From: Phaseolus vulgaris
Lineage: Eukaryota; Streptophyta; Magnoliopsida; Fabales; Fabaceae
NCBI RefSeq assembly: GCF_000499845.2
Contig: NC_023758.2
Location: 23,115,366 to 23,179,365 of the forward strand
Length of the DNA stretch: 64,000 bases
Reading direction: 5' to 3'
This document shows, piece after piece, positions 50,098 to 61,401 of the stretch; within the stretch, counting starts at the first letter, position 1, and every line of letters starts with the position of its first letter. Made by a program: the position numbers and the translations under genes. The notes below the pieces were generated by a model. The model was given only the letters and a program-made list of their open reading frames with translations, ran no database searches and was not told where the DNA came from.

Positions 50098-52004
50098 ATT
50101 GAAACTCTAAACCCTAAACAATTAGTATTCTTTTTAATTAATCAAACAAAATTTTGTTATTTTTGGAAATCTTATTATCGTCATGATATATGATTTTAAG
50201 AAATTATAATTTTTGGGTGGGTATGGAAAAGTTTCTGTCGTACCAAACGCCTACGAGGGTTGATAAACTATATTAGTGAATGCATTAAATTGATGAATAA
50301 TTACATTTATATAATTTATTTTTTAAACTATTATATGATAATTTAGTACAAAAAAAATATAATATAAGAGAAAAGTAATAGCCGAGGTATAAAATTTCTA
50401 TTTCTTTTAAAAATATATTATTTGAATTAAATTACATTGTTGAAAATTGTTTTTTCATAAAGAAATTAATAATATTATTCTTTATTTTATTATATTGTAA
50501 CCTAGTTTATTTAGGGGTAGCAGAAAGTAGCTAAATAGAATGAAAGACATATATTTTAAAAAGGTTGTAAATAGTTTTAAATAATTTATTTTTCATTTAT
50601 AATATCATTTCATCTATTTAAAACCAAAACATTTTGTTTTTTTCTCTAATTTCTCTTGTTGGTATTTCTCTTATTTTTATTATATCTATTATAATTTTTT
50701 ATTTGATTACTCTTATTGTGATTTTTATGTTTTTATCGTTGTTAACGTATCTTATATATGTTGTTTAAGGTGATAGTTGTAAATAATCTTAGAAGATTAT
50801 GGATATGTTATCATATTTAATTTTTTTAAAGTTTTTATTATTATATAAACTTTTCTTGAATATCTTATTTAACTAAAATTTGTAAATACACGTATATATG
50901 TATGTTTTAATATATAGTTAGTTGGAGTGATTGATTACTCATATCATCATCAATTAATATTACATAATAACATGATAAAACTTTCTTATATTTTCTTGAA
51001 AAATATTGTAGAATAATCACGTATATGTAAATTGGATTCATTTCAATTTTCGATAACAATTTGGAGGATAATATTAAAAAACAATGAGATTTTTTTTATC
51101 TTTAAAGGAATTATATGGTAGACTTTTTCGTTAATATATTCATTAGTTGGTCAATTTTTAAAATTTTAATACATATTTTTACACATGTGATTCTGTATTT
51201 TTTTTTTTTTTAATATATTGATTAGTTGGTCAATTTTCAAAATAAAATTATATATATTCTTTCACATATAATTATCTATGATTTCTCTTAGTATGGAATA
51301 GATTTTAAACTCAATTTTAATATATTTTTTATGTCAAGACATGTCAACTAACACATGAAGCTATATATATTTATGAATGGTTTGATTCAACAAACTTTTG
51401 ATAATAGACTTTATTTTTGGCAGATGCTCTATTTAGGAGACGTCTTTTCTAAACTTGAAGCCCAAATTTTTGGATTTGAAAACATACTGAACTTTAAATA
51501 ATATCCTAATTTTGCACCCAGACATGTCATTCTTAATATTTTTTTTCTCATTTAATTTTTCTTAACGAAGTCATAATTAAAGACATATTTTTAAATCTCT
51601 TTAAATTCTAATTAGCTTGTTTATGAAAGAGTATTTATCTTTCTTCCACATTTACAAATTATTTGAATGCACACCTAATATCCTTGCCTTCATCCTTTAA
51701 AGCTTTGTCTGAACAATTTAAACTGATTGAAAAACATTCAACCTAGGCAATTGTCCAATATCACAAAGTTAAATTAAATTGATTATTAACAATTTCAAGT
51801 GTAGGAAAATGAGTGTTATTAAAATCTTGGTCATATGTTATGTAATAGTTTATGCAGATTTGTAGTATCCACGAGGTTTGAAGGAAGAAATAAATTGTGA
51901 ATGAAAGTCTAAAAGAGCTTTGGTGAATGAGTCAATGTTTGGTATCCTTTGCTTTTAGCTATCGTCCCAAAATAATGACTTTTTTTCTTTTATTTTCTTT
52001 GATT

Positions 52005-52051
<47 letters not shown>

Positions 52052-52193
52052 TGACATAAACACTCAAAATAAATAATAAAATTTGATAGAAGTAATATTT
52101 TTTTCTTTCTCTCACATTCTCCAAAATTAATGGGCTCAAATCTATGGGCTCGCTTTTTTCCTCAAGTGTTGGACTCTATACCAAACACGGGAA
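50098..52193. other. AT-rich intergenic region
   Basis: No gene seen. A (TA)n microsatellite lies at 52012-52044. The phrase taatatattgattagttggtcaattt recurs (51132 and 51213 areas), suggesting a small local duplication. Confidence 0.45.
52012..52044. repeat. (TA)n microsatellite
   Basis: About 16 uninterrupted TA units. Confidence 0.9.
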
Positions 52194-52764
52194 GGCAGTT
52201 TCTTCCTGCACTCCTACATTTTTCTTCCTGCACCCCATAAGGTTGCGCAAAGACAAAAGTGTCCCTATATAAATTGTAGATTTATTTTTTTTGTATTTCG
52301 GATTATGAAATCCGGTAAATTATTGGATCGGCGCTTCTGGTAATTTTTGGATTTGCGCATCCGGTAATCTTCCGGATTGATGCTTTCGGTAGTACATGAA
52401 TGATAGTGTTAATCCAAAATAAAAAAATGTAAAGCATCCATAATTGAAAAAACCATTCCGGATCCGTCAATCCGTAATTCAAAAATATACATTATGGATT
52501 CAGAAATGCATAATTGAAAAAAATCATTCCAGATCCACCAATCCGTAATAGAAATTAGGCTTCCAGATTTAACAATCCGGAAATCAATAATTTATGCAAA
52601 CTTTGCTTCTGGAACACCCGTCGTCCAGAATGCAACATGATTCTCTTCGGGATTGATGAATCCACAGTACACTCCCAAATTCTGAAATTGTGGGAATCAG
52701 TTCCAGAATTTACAAAATTGTAGTGGTGTAGGAAGAAAAATGTAGAAGTGCAGAAGAAACTGCC
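52194..52764. mobile_element. Mutator-type MITE, third member
   Basis: 571 bp with terminal inverted repeats of about 41 bp. The left end is GGCAGTTTCTTCCTGCACTC and the inverted right end GGCAGTTTCTTCTGCACTTC; both continue with ctacatttttcttcct. Flanks acacgggaa and acaagggaa agree at 8 of 9 positions, fitting a 9-bp target duplication. The CTTCCTGCACC word and the interior tccgga/atccgg motifs link it to the elements at 38730 and 48006. Confidence 0.8.
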
Positions 52765-53609
52765 ACAAGGGAAGAAGCTAATGAACCGTTTTAAAAATAA
52801 GTCAAAATCTTCCCCCACCCTACAATTGTAATATGTAATCGAAATTTTTAAAATTACTATTTATTCTGGATTTGAAAATTCAAAATTCAAAATTATCTTA
52901 TGAAAAAGAAATTCTAGAATAAATTATTATGTTCTAAAAATGAAATTTTGGAATAAAACTCAAAAATCAAAATCTCTTTATAAAAAAAGAAATTCAAAAT
53001 AAAAAAATAGGTTTCAGAAAAAAATATCTAAAAATATATTATAGAAAAGAAATTCCAAAATTAAAAAAATTACTCTAGAAATATAAATCTATAAACGTCT
53101 TAAAAAAATTCTAAAAGTATTTTTATCTCGACTTCCTCTTTTATTTAACAATACTTTTGTCATTTCATATGTAAATTGATACAGATACAAATTTGATAAA
53201 CAGAAAATAATTGCCTTCAAATAATGGTTAGTTATTCTATCCACAAAATACATCACTACAATGAACTACAGACTCACTGCGTTATTTAAGCCATACATTT
53301 AAATTATTTTTATGAATTTTTAATGTTTTTATTCGACTAAATACTATTTTATTAGAAACAAAGTTTTGTGAACTATCATGAATTTTGTGTTATTTTATTA
53401 TTTTGTTTTACATTTATTTAACTTGTAATGATATTTTTTAAAGAACATTTAGTGTTAAGTCTGTTTGATAAAATACCTTTTGTTTGACATCGTGTTGAGA
53501 TTATATTTATAATTATTTATTTAGTGAGTAAATTTTATCATGTATACGTTTTATTGTATTTAAAAATTTGCAATTCAACTCAATCTAACTCCCAATTTAT
53601 TATAGATTA
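52765..53609. other. AT-rich spacer
   Basis: No gene seen. Repeated words such as aaaaagaaattc and attctagaat at 52860-53110 suggest a decayed simple repeat. Confidence 0.4.
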
Positions 53610-53649
53610 ATTTTTCTAAGTGTGTCAAAAGCTTCTGCGATGGCTGTAT
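53610..53649 (+). pseudogene. LINE remnant, left piece
   Basis: The last bases before the Copia element (reading AMAV across the target site) join in frame to FGGLNNEKWVW at 61402 once the Copia element is removed. How far the LINE extends leftwards is unclear. Confidence 0.45.
53645..53649. repeat. Target site duplication TGTAT, left copy
   Basis: Identical to 61397-61401, marking the ends of the Copia element. Confidence 0.9.
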
Positions 53650-54321
53650 TGTAGTTAAATGGGCTTTAAAACGAACAAAAATAGTTTTCCGATGCGTGAG
53701 TAATCACTGTCCGTAAGGACTTATCCGCAGTGTATTGCGTAAGTCCCCCGGGATACAACAGGAACATCCCGGTAATTTCCGAGGATCAGAACTAGCAAGT
53801 TTCTCTTTAAAAGAGTAATACCAAATAGAACCCAAAAATATTATAATATTAAAATAAAGAGGAGAGAGAAAGTGAAAAGTGGAAATTGGGAAAAGAAGAA
53901 GATGGTGAGCGGAGGAAGAAGATGAAGTAGTGAGAGTTACATTTTCTGAAGAGGGGAAAGCGGTATTTATAGATGGAGAACCCCAAACGATGCCGCCTCT
54001 TCAAACCCTAGTGGGTTCAAGGTTGTCGCCGCAGAAGAGGGAAGACCAGCGTGAAGGAAGGAGTCAACCTCCCACTCCTCTCGTAACGATCTACAACGTT
54101 CAAAAATCCAGCAGTGCGGAGGCGCCCAACTTCCGATTCGTGCGACCACGATCCAAGGTTGAAAGGGCAACGTTTGATTTTCAACTTGGAAACTGTCTCC
54201 ACTTCACCCATGCTTCCGAGATTTCCTCCAAGGGCACTATGAAGAAGTTAGGGTTTTTCTGCGCATCCTCTATTTCTGTTTCTGCACTTTATTTTGCAAT
54301 ACATACTCTGTTTTTACAACA
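53650..54321 (-). repeat. 3' LTR of Copia element
   Basis: 672 bp. On the minus strand it starts TGTTGTAAAAACAGAG and ends AACTACA. TATAAATA lies at 53964-53971 (minus). Confidence 0.92.
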
Positions 54322-54333
54322 ATCCCCCACATA
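54322..54333 (-). other. Polypurine tract of Copia element
   Basis: On the minus strand tgtgggggatt lies directly before the 3' LTR. Confidence 0.7.
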
Positions 54334-54644
54334 TTGCAAAAGATAAAACATAGAGATAAGAAGAAGAAAAAAATGGGTATGTAATGCACCAGATCTGGTA
54401 TAGCAAGCTATATGAACTAGTCTTAGACTAATGAACGTAACACATAGTGTAGTTGGTATAGCAAGCTATATGAACCAAGACACTTAGTATGTGTTAGAGG
54501 TTTATCAATCACAATACACCCTCACATTACTTGTTGTTATCGCTGTGTTGCGCTACTAGGTCATGCGCGTGCCCGGTATTCATGAGTGCTATAGAGATCT
54601 TGCCAAGATCTCATGCAAGCGGCCCCACTTGACACTCATATAGG
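54334..54644 (-). other. 3' non-coding part of Copia element
   Basis: No coding sequence. A short repeat, gtatagcaagctatatgaac, occurs at about 54400 and 54457. It continues at 56531-56782 on the other side of the solo LTR. Confidence 0.55.
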
Positions 54645-54649
54645 TGATT

Positions 54650-56525
54650 TGTAAGGATCTAGAAAATAACTTAGAGTAGAAGTGGTATATTTTAAATGAT
54701 ACCTGAATATTTTATTATTAAAATGAAAATGACATATAAATTGAAAATTCAGTTATTCAGGTTTCATTTTAAAATAACCACCATCCCTCTAAAAGTTTCC
54801 TTTTCCTTTCTCTTCCTTCTCTCTAAGATTCTGATCTCTTCGCTCATCAGTTTGGCGATCGGAGTCTGCCGTTGGACTCTTGGTAATGAACCCTATAAGT
54901 TTGCCGGATCAAAATATCAGATAGAGTAAGTTCCTTAGATTCTGATCTCTTCGCTCATCAGTTTGGCGATCGGAGTCTGCCGTTGGACTCTTGGTAATGA
55001 ACCCTATAAGTTTGCCGGATCAAAATATCAGATAGAGTAAGTTCCTTCTTGGCTCCTTTTTCTTTTGAGTTAATTTTGATCTTATTAGATTTTGTACGGG
55101 TTAATCTTAGATTTTGTACGGGTTAATCTCTGTTAACTCAAGGTCCTAGTTCTATAGTTAGATTTTGATTAGGACTCTGTGGTGCAGGTTAATTACCTTT
55201 AGTTTTGGGTAGATTTGGAGTTCTTAGTGAGCATAAGCTAAAGTTCAGGTAAGGGAAGCTAGTCTTATTATTTTCAATAAAACCCTAGGTTAGAAGATTA
55301 TGTGGAGGTAACGTGGTCACCAATTCCAATTATTTTTGCTTGCAGGATTGTAAAGTAATATATTGACTGGAATGGTTGATTTTGAATCTTTTATATTGAT
55401 TTTAAGGTGAATAATTTGTTGAAACTGTTTGTGATTGAGAATAAGTGTTTGAATGATAATATAAATGAGTTGAGCTATTCTTTTTGAATATTTTGGTTGA
55501 ATTACTTAAGTGAGATGTTTGATGAGAAGTGGTTGTGTGATTTCAGATGATGATTGATTTAAAGAGCATATATTTGGAATTAATTATGTGTTTTAAGTAA
55601 AGTTTGAGATATATTTGGATTGTTTAGAAAGTTTATATATGAAGTGATTGAGTGGTGCATTGATATGTTAAATGATGTATGTAATGAGGTTAAAGTGTGA
55701 TCAAGACGTAGTATTTTCAGGAAAGGAAATACCATGTTGAGATTATTATTAGGGTGTATTGATTTGTGAGTGTCCTGTGAATGAGACGATCCTGACTCTA
55801 CTGATATAATGGAATCAAATAGATGAAGTTATTCAGTTGGTGAGAGTCGAAGGAGGTCCATTTGGCTGATTCTGAGGTTTGAAAGAACTGATCAGAGCAT
55901 ATCAAATGGATTTACCCTGTCATATGAAGATGATGAGATGATGAGATATTGAGATAATTATGTGCATGGCTGTGTGGGTTTCACAGCAGTAGTATGACAG
56001 GTGCAGGTCTCTGGATGCTAATTTCAATACACGAGTCTTCCGGAAGTAGAGTCAAGTGTCTATGTGTTGTGAGTCAGTAAAAGTCTGACATATGAAAAAT
56101 GAATTTTATAAATGTAATAGACACTTGAGAAATCATATGAGAATTGATGAATTATGCTTATTAATTTGAAATTTAAATTATATCAAAACATTTTACATAG
56201 ATAGCCTACCCTGTTATTTGTTTGTGTTTGTTTCTCTAACTGTGATGATCGTGTATTTACACGGGAGCATATGAGATTGCAGGTAATAGAGCTCCGCAGC
56301 AGAAGGATTAGATAGATTTAAATTGAATGTTTTGCTTTGTTTTGTTTTTAAACTTTTTGGATGTATATATTAAATCCTTATGAAGAGGAATATATTTTGA
56401 GATACAAATATGAGAAAACAATATATGTTTATATGTTAATTAGATATTGTACATTAATTAGATATTGTACGCATATTTATTTATTTATTTTTTTTTAAAA
56501 AAAAGTAAAAGTTAGGGATGTTACA
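54650..56525 (+). mobile_element. Solo LTR of a large Gypsy-type element, nested in Copia
   Basis: 1876 bp beginning TGTAAGGATCTAGAAAATAA and ending GTTAGGGATGTTACA, with perfect 5-bp duplications TGATT at 54645-54649 and 56526-56530. Long LTRs with TGTAAG...TTACA ends are typical of chromovirus (Tekay/Del-type) elements (family knowledge). No internal region or second LTR is present, so the body was probably lost by LTR-LTR recombination. The strand is assigned from the usual orientation of these ends and is tentative. Confidence 0.8.
54826..55047. repeat. 111-bp tandem duplication inside solo LTR
   Basis: The block starting agattctgatctcttcgctc occurs at 54826 and 54937 with no differences by eye. 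Another short duplication (agattttgtacgggttaatc) follows at about 55088 and 55109. Confidence 0.92.
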
Positions 56526-56782
56526 TGATTTCATCAAGTGTATGCTGCAAATTATACACCACCCATAAGGGATATGAAAATCATTAAAACTTTGTAAGTC
56601 ATTAAAACTATTTTATCTCTGAATTTTAACCACAAAGTTTATCCTCTCGATTATGCAGTATCTAGCACTTTCACACACACCATAGGAATGGACAAAATTG
56701 ATTTAAAAATCAATATTAGTGCTAGCAGAACAAACAAGTGACTTGTTTTTACCCATATGAACCTTATTCATGGGATCTCCAA

Positions 56783-58063
56783 TCACAAAGGTTGGGTTTT
56801 CATCACTTGTTTGTTTGCAAGTGGCTTAAGTCCCATTCCCCTCGATGTTTCTAAAATCATTTTTCTCCCTAGGGGTTTTGTCAGAGGATCTGCCAAATTC
56901 CGTTCTGACTTGACATAGTCAATAGAAATCGTTCCACTCTTTAACAACTGTTTCACCAAATTGTGTCTCAATTGTATATGTCTATTCTTTCCATTATAGC
57001 TTTTATTTTTAGCTATAGCTATTGCCGATTGGCAATCACAATGCATTGATACATATGGGGTTGGTTTCATTCCTAAAGGAATGTTTGCTAAGAAGTTTTT
57101 CAACCACTCAACTTCACTACCAGCCATTTCTAGAGCAACAAACTCAGATTCCATTGTTGATCTTGCAATAATAGTTTGCCTGGCTGATCTCCATGTAACT
57201 GCACCACCCCCAAGTGTAAATACATAACCACTAGTGGATTTTGTCTCATCTGAATCAGAGATCCAGTTAGCATCATTGTACCCTTCTAGCACAGCGGGAA
57301 ATCCACTATATTCAATGACATAATCCATTGTACCTCTCAAGTATTTCATGAGTCTCGCAAGTGCTTCCCAATGATCCTGACTAGGACATTGAGTGTATCT
57401 ACTCAATCTACCTACTGCATAAGCAATATCTGGTCTAGAAAAGCTCATTAAATGCAATAAGCTCCCAATTATCTGGGCATACTGAGTTTGAGAAATAGAT
57501 TCTCCTCTGTTCTTCTTTAATTTAGAGTTAGTATCATAAGGGGTACTCACTGACTTAAAGTCATAGTAACCAAACTTCTTTAGAAGTTTCTCAGTGTATT
57601 TTTCTTGTGATAGTAATATACTATCTCCCTTTCTTATGATTTTAACTCCTAGAATCACACTGGCTTCACCCATGTCTTTCATCTCAAACTTAGATCCAAG
57701 AAACAATTTTGTTTTAAAAACTATATCATTGCATGTACCAAAAATTAGCATGTCATCCACATACAAACATATAATGACATATTCACCATTTTCAGATCTA
57801 GAATACACACATTTATCAGCATCATTGGTAGAAAAACCTTCACAAAGTAAAACATTATCAAGTTTTTCATGCCATTTTTTTGGTGCTTGTTTCAAACCAT
57901 ACAAAGATTTTAAAAGTTTGCATACTTTTTCCTTTTGACCTGGAACTACACATCCTTCAGGTTGAGTCATATAAATTTCCTCTTCTAATTCACCATTCAG
58001 AAAAGCTGTTTTAACATCCATTTGGTGAATTACTAACTTATGGATAGATGCTAAGGCTAGCAA
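56783..58063 (-). pseudogene. Copia reverse transcriptase (main part) and RNase H
   Basis: 426 codons in a frame different from the preceding pol part. RT motifs: [35 protein letters not shown] and the catalytic YVDD at residues 101-104. The RNase H domain spans about 255-400 ([53 protein letters not shown]). Intact over its length. The first Met used here is internal. The real continuation is from the upstream frame across a small indel near 58120. Confidence 0.9.
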
Positions 58064-58113
58064 TACACGAATAGAGGAAATCCTAGTAACAGGTGCAAAA
58101 GTATCAAAGTAAT

Positions 58114-58701
58114 TTATGTTATGTTTTTTAGTAACCCTTTAGCAACTAATCTTGCCTTATATTTCTCTATGGATCCATCAGGATGGTACTTCTTCTTAAA
58201 GATCCACTTACAACCAATGGGTTTTGCTCCTTTAGGCAGATCTACTAAGGTCCACGTATTATTTTTCTTTATTGAATCAAGCTCAATTTTAATGGCCTTA
58301 TCCCAATGTTTAGCATCAGGAGCACTAGTAGCTTCTACAAAACTTATTGGATCATTCTCAACTAGATAAGTATAAAAGTCATCTCCAAAAGATGTTTCCT
58401 TTCTCTGTCTTTTACTTCTTCTTACATCCTCACTCAAGGTATCACTAACACTATCTATAGGTTGTTCAGATGTACCACTACTCTTTAGAGGAAAGATGTG
58501 TTCAAAGAACTCAGCGTTTTTTGTCTTTACTATAGTGTTGCGTTCAATTATATCACTATTAAGAACTAGAAACCTATAGGCAGCACTATGTTCTGCATAT
58601 CCTAAGAACATACAATCAGATGTTTTAGAGCCTATTTTCCTTTTCTTAGGATCAGGTAACATCACTTTAGCTAAACTCCCCCACACTCTTAGGTATTTCA
58701 A
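58114..58701 (-). pseudogene. Copia integrase C-terminus and start of RT
   Basis: Same frame as the gag-integrase part, separated from it only by a stop at 58720-58722 (TAG, fits a Trp codon with G-to-A change in PYEL-W-KGYQP context). It reads YLRVWGSLAKVMLPDPKKRK, FLGYAEHSAAYRFL, an acidic linker, then RT entry KHWDKAIKIELDSIKKNNTW and [14 protein letters not shown] 1-2 base change right after that motif shifts the frame. Confidence 0.88.
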
Positions 58702-58719
58702 ATTAGGTTGATAACCTTT

Positions 58720-60711
58720 CTACAACTCATAGGGTGTTTTACCAGTTTTCCTATGTGGTATCCTATTTTGTAAAAAACACGCAGTAAGCAGAGATTCACC
58801 CCATAAATTATCAGGAGCATTAGAACTAATAAGCATGGCATTCATCATTTCTTTAAGAGTCCTATTTTTCCTTTCAGCTACTCCATTAGACTCAGGTGAA
58901 TATGGTGGGGTTACTTCATGAATAATACCTTCTTTTACACAATAGTCATTAAATAAAACATATTCACCACTTCTATCTGATCTAATTCTCTTAATTTTCT
59001 TATTAAGTTGATTTTCTACTTCCGCTTTATAAGTTAAAAACATGTCGAAAGCTTCATCCTTATGTTTAATTAAATACACTTTGGTGTATCTAGAAAAATC
59101 ATCTATAAAGGTTACAAAATAATTTTTACCACCTTTAGACATGGTTTGTTTTAAATCAGCAAGGTCGGTATGAATTAAACCAAGAATTTCAGTTTGACGT
59201 TCTACAGAGTGACATGTTTTCTTCGTTATTTTAGATTCTACGCATACATCACATTTACTACTTTGTTTGTCATGCATGGTGATTAATCCTAGTCGTTGCA
59301 ATTTTATAACATATGAAGAATTCACATGTCCTAATCTAGCATGCCATATATCATACGAGTCAACAATATAAGCAGAAGATGTAGATTCATTCATAATTTC
59401 AGAAATGTTTAATACAAAAAGGCCTTGATCACAATATCCCTTTCCCACAAAAACATTGTTTTTTGTCATAACAATCTTATCAGATTCAAATGACACTTTA
59501 ACCCCAACTTTGCTTAGTAATGCCACAGAGACCAAATTAACTCTAATTGATGGTACATGTAGCACATCATTCAAAGCTAGAGTTTGACCAGATGTGAGCT
59601 TCAGAAGAACTTTTCCTTTTCCTAGGACAGGAGTTGTCCTGGAGTCACCGAGATATACTTGTTCTTCTCCATCCCCCACACTTGTGTAGGAGGTGAACAC
59701 ATTTCTGTTTGCACAGATGTGTCTGGTAGCCCCAGAGTCTACCACCCATTTGCTCACATTTGTCACAAGGTTTACTTGTGAAACGACTGCCACAATAGTA
59801 TCTTCCCCTTCGGCTAGATTTGCCTTAGGAGGATAGTCGTTTTTAGCCCTATGTCTGCACTGAGGTGCATGATGGCCTGGCTTTCCACATACAAAGCAAT
59901 TACCTTTTTTTTTGAAAGTGGGGTTAGTTCCACTGGGACGAGAGAATTTGTTATTAGGTTTCTTTTTGTGATCAAATTTTTTCTCGTACCTTTTTGGAGT
60001 TGGTTTGTCTTCTATCACGTTTGCTTTGGCAGACAAAGCTTTGGCCTTTGCAGCAGCGCACTCCTTCCTGTTTGTGTCTTCAATGATGATGTGGGTGATC
60101 AAATCTGATAGAGACATCTGTTTCTGTCTGTGCTTCAATTGTTGTTTGTAATCCGTCCAAGACTGCGGAAGCTTTTCGATCAAGAGTTCGGACACGAATT
60201 CATCTGGCAATTTTATGCTTTCAGTTTTGATATCTTCAATCAGCTTGTGATATTCGTTTATTTGGATTTTGATGTCTTTGCCTTCGATCATCTCCCAGCG
60301 GTAGTATTTTGCAATTACGAACCTTTGTCTGACGATGTCTTCGACAATATATTTGAGGATAAGAGAATCCCAAATATCTTTCGCATTCTTATAAGAAGCA
60401 TAAACATCGAACAGATCGTTAGATAACACACTGAGTAAAGTGTGACGGCATACCTTATTCTCATGGATCCAGTCGTCAACTTGTTTCGCAGCCGTGGTTG
60501 AGTCGGGTTTGGCAGTTGTAAGTGCATGAGCAACTCCGTACATGTCCAATAGGGTGGACACGCGTTCTTGCCAACGTCGGAAGTTCTGACCGGTGAAGAC
60601 TTCAATTTTGGAGACGTCCGGAAAAGGTTTCGCAAAAATGGTTTGTGTTGCGGAAACAACATTTGATGTTTCCGGAGCAGTGTTGTCGTTGTTGTTCGGA
60701 TTTTCAGCCAT
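58720..60711 (-). pseudogene. Copia gag, protease and integrase core
   Basis: 663 codons from the ATG at 60711, only 13 bases inside the 5' LTR. Gag spans about 1-250 (retrotransposon gag domain with FRRWQERVSTLLDM). A CCHC zinc knuckle lies at 272-285 (C272, C275, H280, C285). Protease has DSG at 325-327. The integrase zinc domain has H457, H462, C487 and C490. The core has D516, D579 and E613. The motif after D579 reads RSGEY rather than the usual NGGEY. The stop at 58720 interrupts pol just before the integrase C-terminus. Gag, protease and integrase core otherwise look intact, so the element decayed recently. Confidence 0.92.
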
Positions 60712-60724
60712 AAGTCCTTACGAT

Positions 60725-61396
60725 TGTAGTTAAAAGGGCTTTAAAATGAACAAAAATAGTTTCCCGAGACGTGAGTAATCACTGTCCGTAAGGACTTATC
60801 CGCAGTGTATTGCGTAAGTCCCCCAGGATACAACAGGGACTTTCCGGTAATTTTTGAGGATCAGAACTAGCAAGTTTTTCTTTAAAAGAGTAATACCAAA
60901 TAGAACCCAAAAATATTATAATATTAAAATAAAGAGGAGAGATAAAGTGAAAAGTGGAAATTGGGAAAAGAAGAAGATGGTGAGCGGAGGAAGAAGATGA
61001 AGTAGTGAGAGTTACATTTTCTGAAGAGGGGAAAGCGGTATTTATAGATGGAGAACCCCAAAGGATGCCGCCTCTTCAAACCCTAGTGGGTTCAAGGTTG
61101 TCGCCGCAGAAGAGGGAAGACCAGCGTGAAGGAAGGAGTCAACCTCCCACTCCTCTCGTAACGATCTACAACGTTCAAAAATCCAGCAGTGCGGAGGCGC
61201 CCAACTTCCGATTCGTGCGGCCACGATCCAAGGTTGAAAGGGCAACGTTTGATTTTCAACTTGGAAACTGTCTCCACTTCACCCATGCTTCCGAGATTTC
61301 CTCCAACGGCACTATGAAGAAGTTAGGGTTTTTCTGCGCATCCTCTATTTCTGTTTCTGCACTTTATTTTGCAATACATACTCTGTTTTTACAACA
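60725..61396 (-). repeat. 5' LTR of Copia element
   Basis: 672 bp, the same length as the 3' LTR. TATAAATA at 61039-61046 on the minus strand marks the promoter. The usual Copia primer site (TGGTATCAGA) is not seen after it. Only 13 bases separate the LTR from the gag ATG. Confidence 0.92.
61039..61046 (-). promoter_or_regulatory. TATA box of Copia 5' LTR
   Basis: Reads TATAAATA on the minus strand, about 315 bp before the LTR end. This fits U3/R/U5 order. Confidence 0.65.
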
Positions 61397-61401
61397 TGTA
61401 T
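61397..61401. repeat. Target site duplication TGTAT, right copy
   Basis: Pairs with 53645-53649. Confidence 0.9.

Larger units (their letters stand above)
53650..61396 (-). mobile_element. Nearly complete Ty1/Copia retrotransposon (minus strand), with a nested solo LTR
   Basis: 7747 bp including a later 1.9-kb solo LTR (54650-56525). LTRs are both 672 bp (53650-54321 and 60725-61396), differ at roughly 16 positions by eye, and the 5-bp target duplication TGTAT is perfect. On the minus strand the order is gag, protease, integrase, RT, RNase H, as in Copia. Coding capacity is broken only by one nonsense codon (58720-58722) and one frameshift (near 58120). A polypurine tract (gtgggggat on the minus strand) touches the 3' LTR. 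Few LTR differences indicate a fairly recent insertion. Confidence 0.93.
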
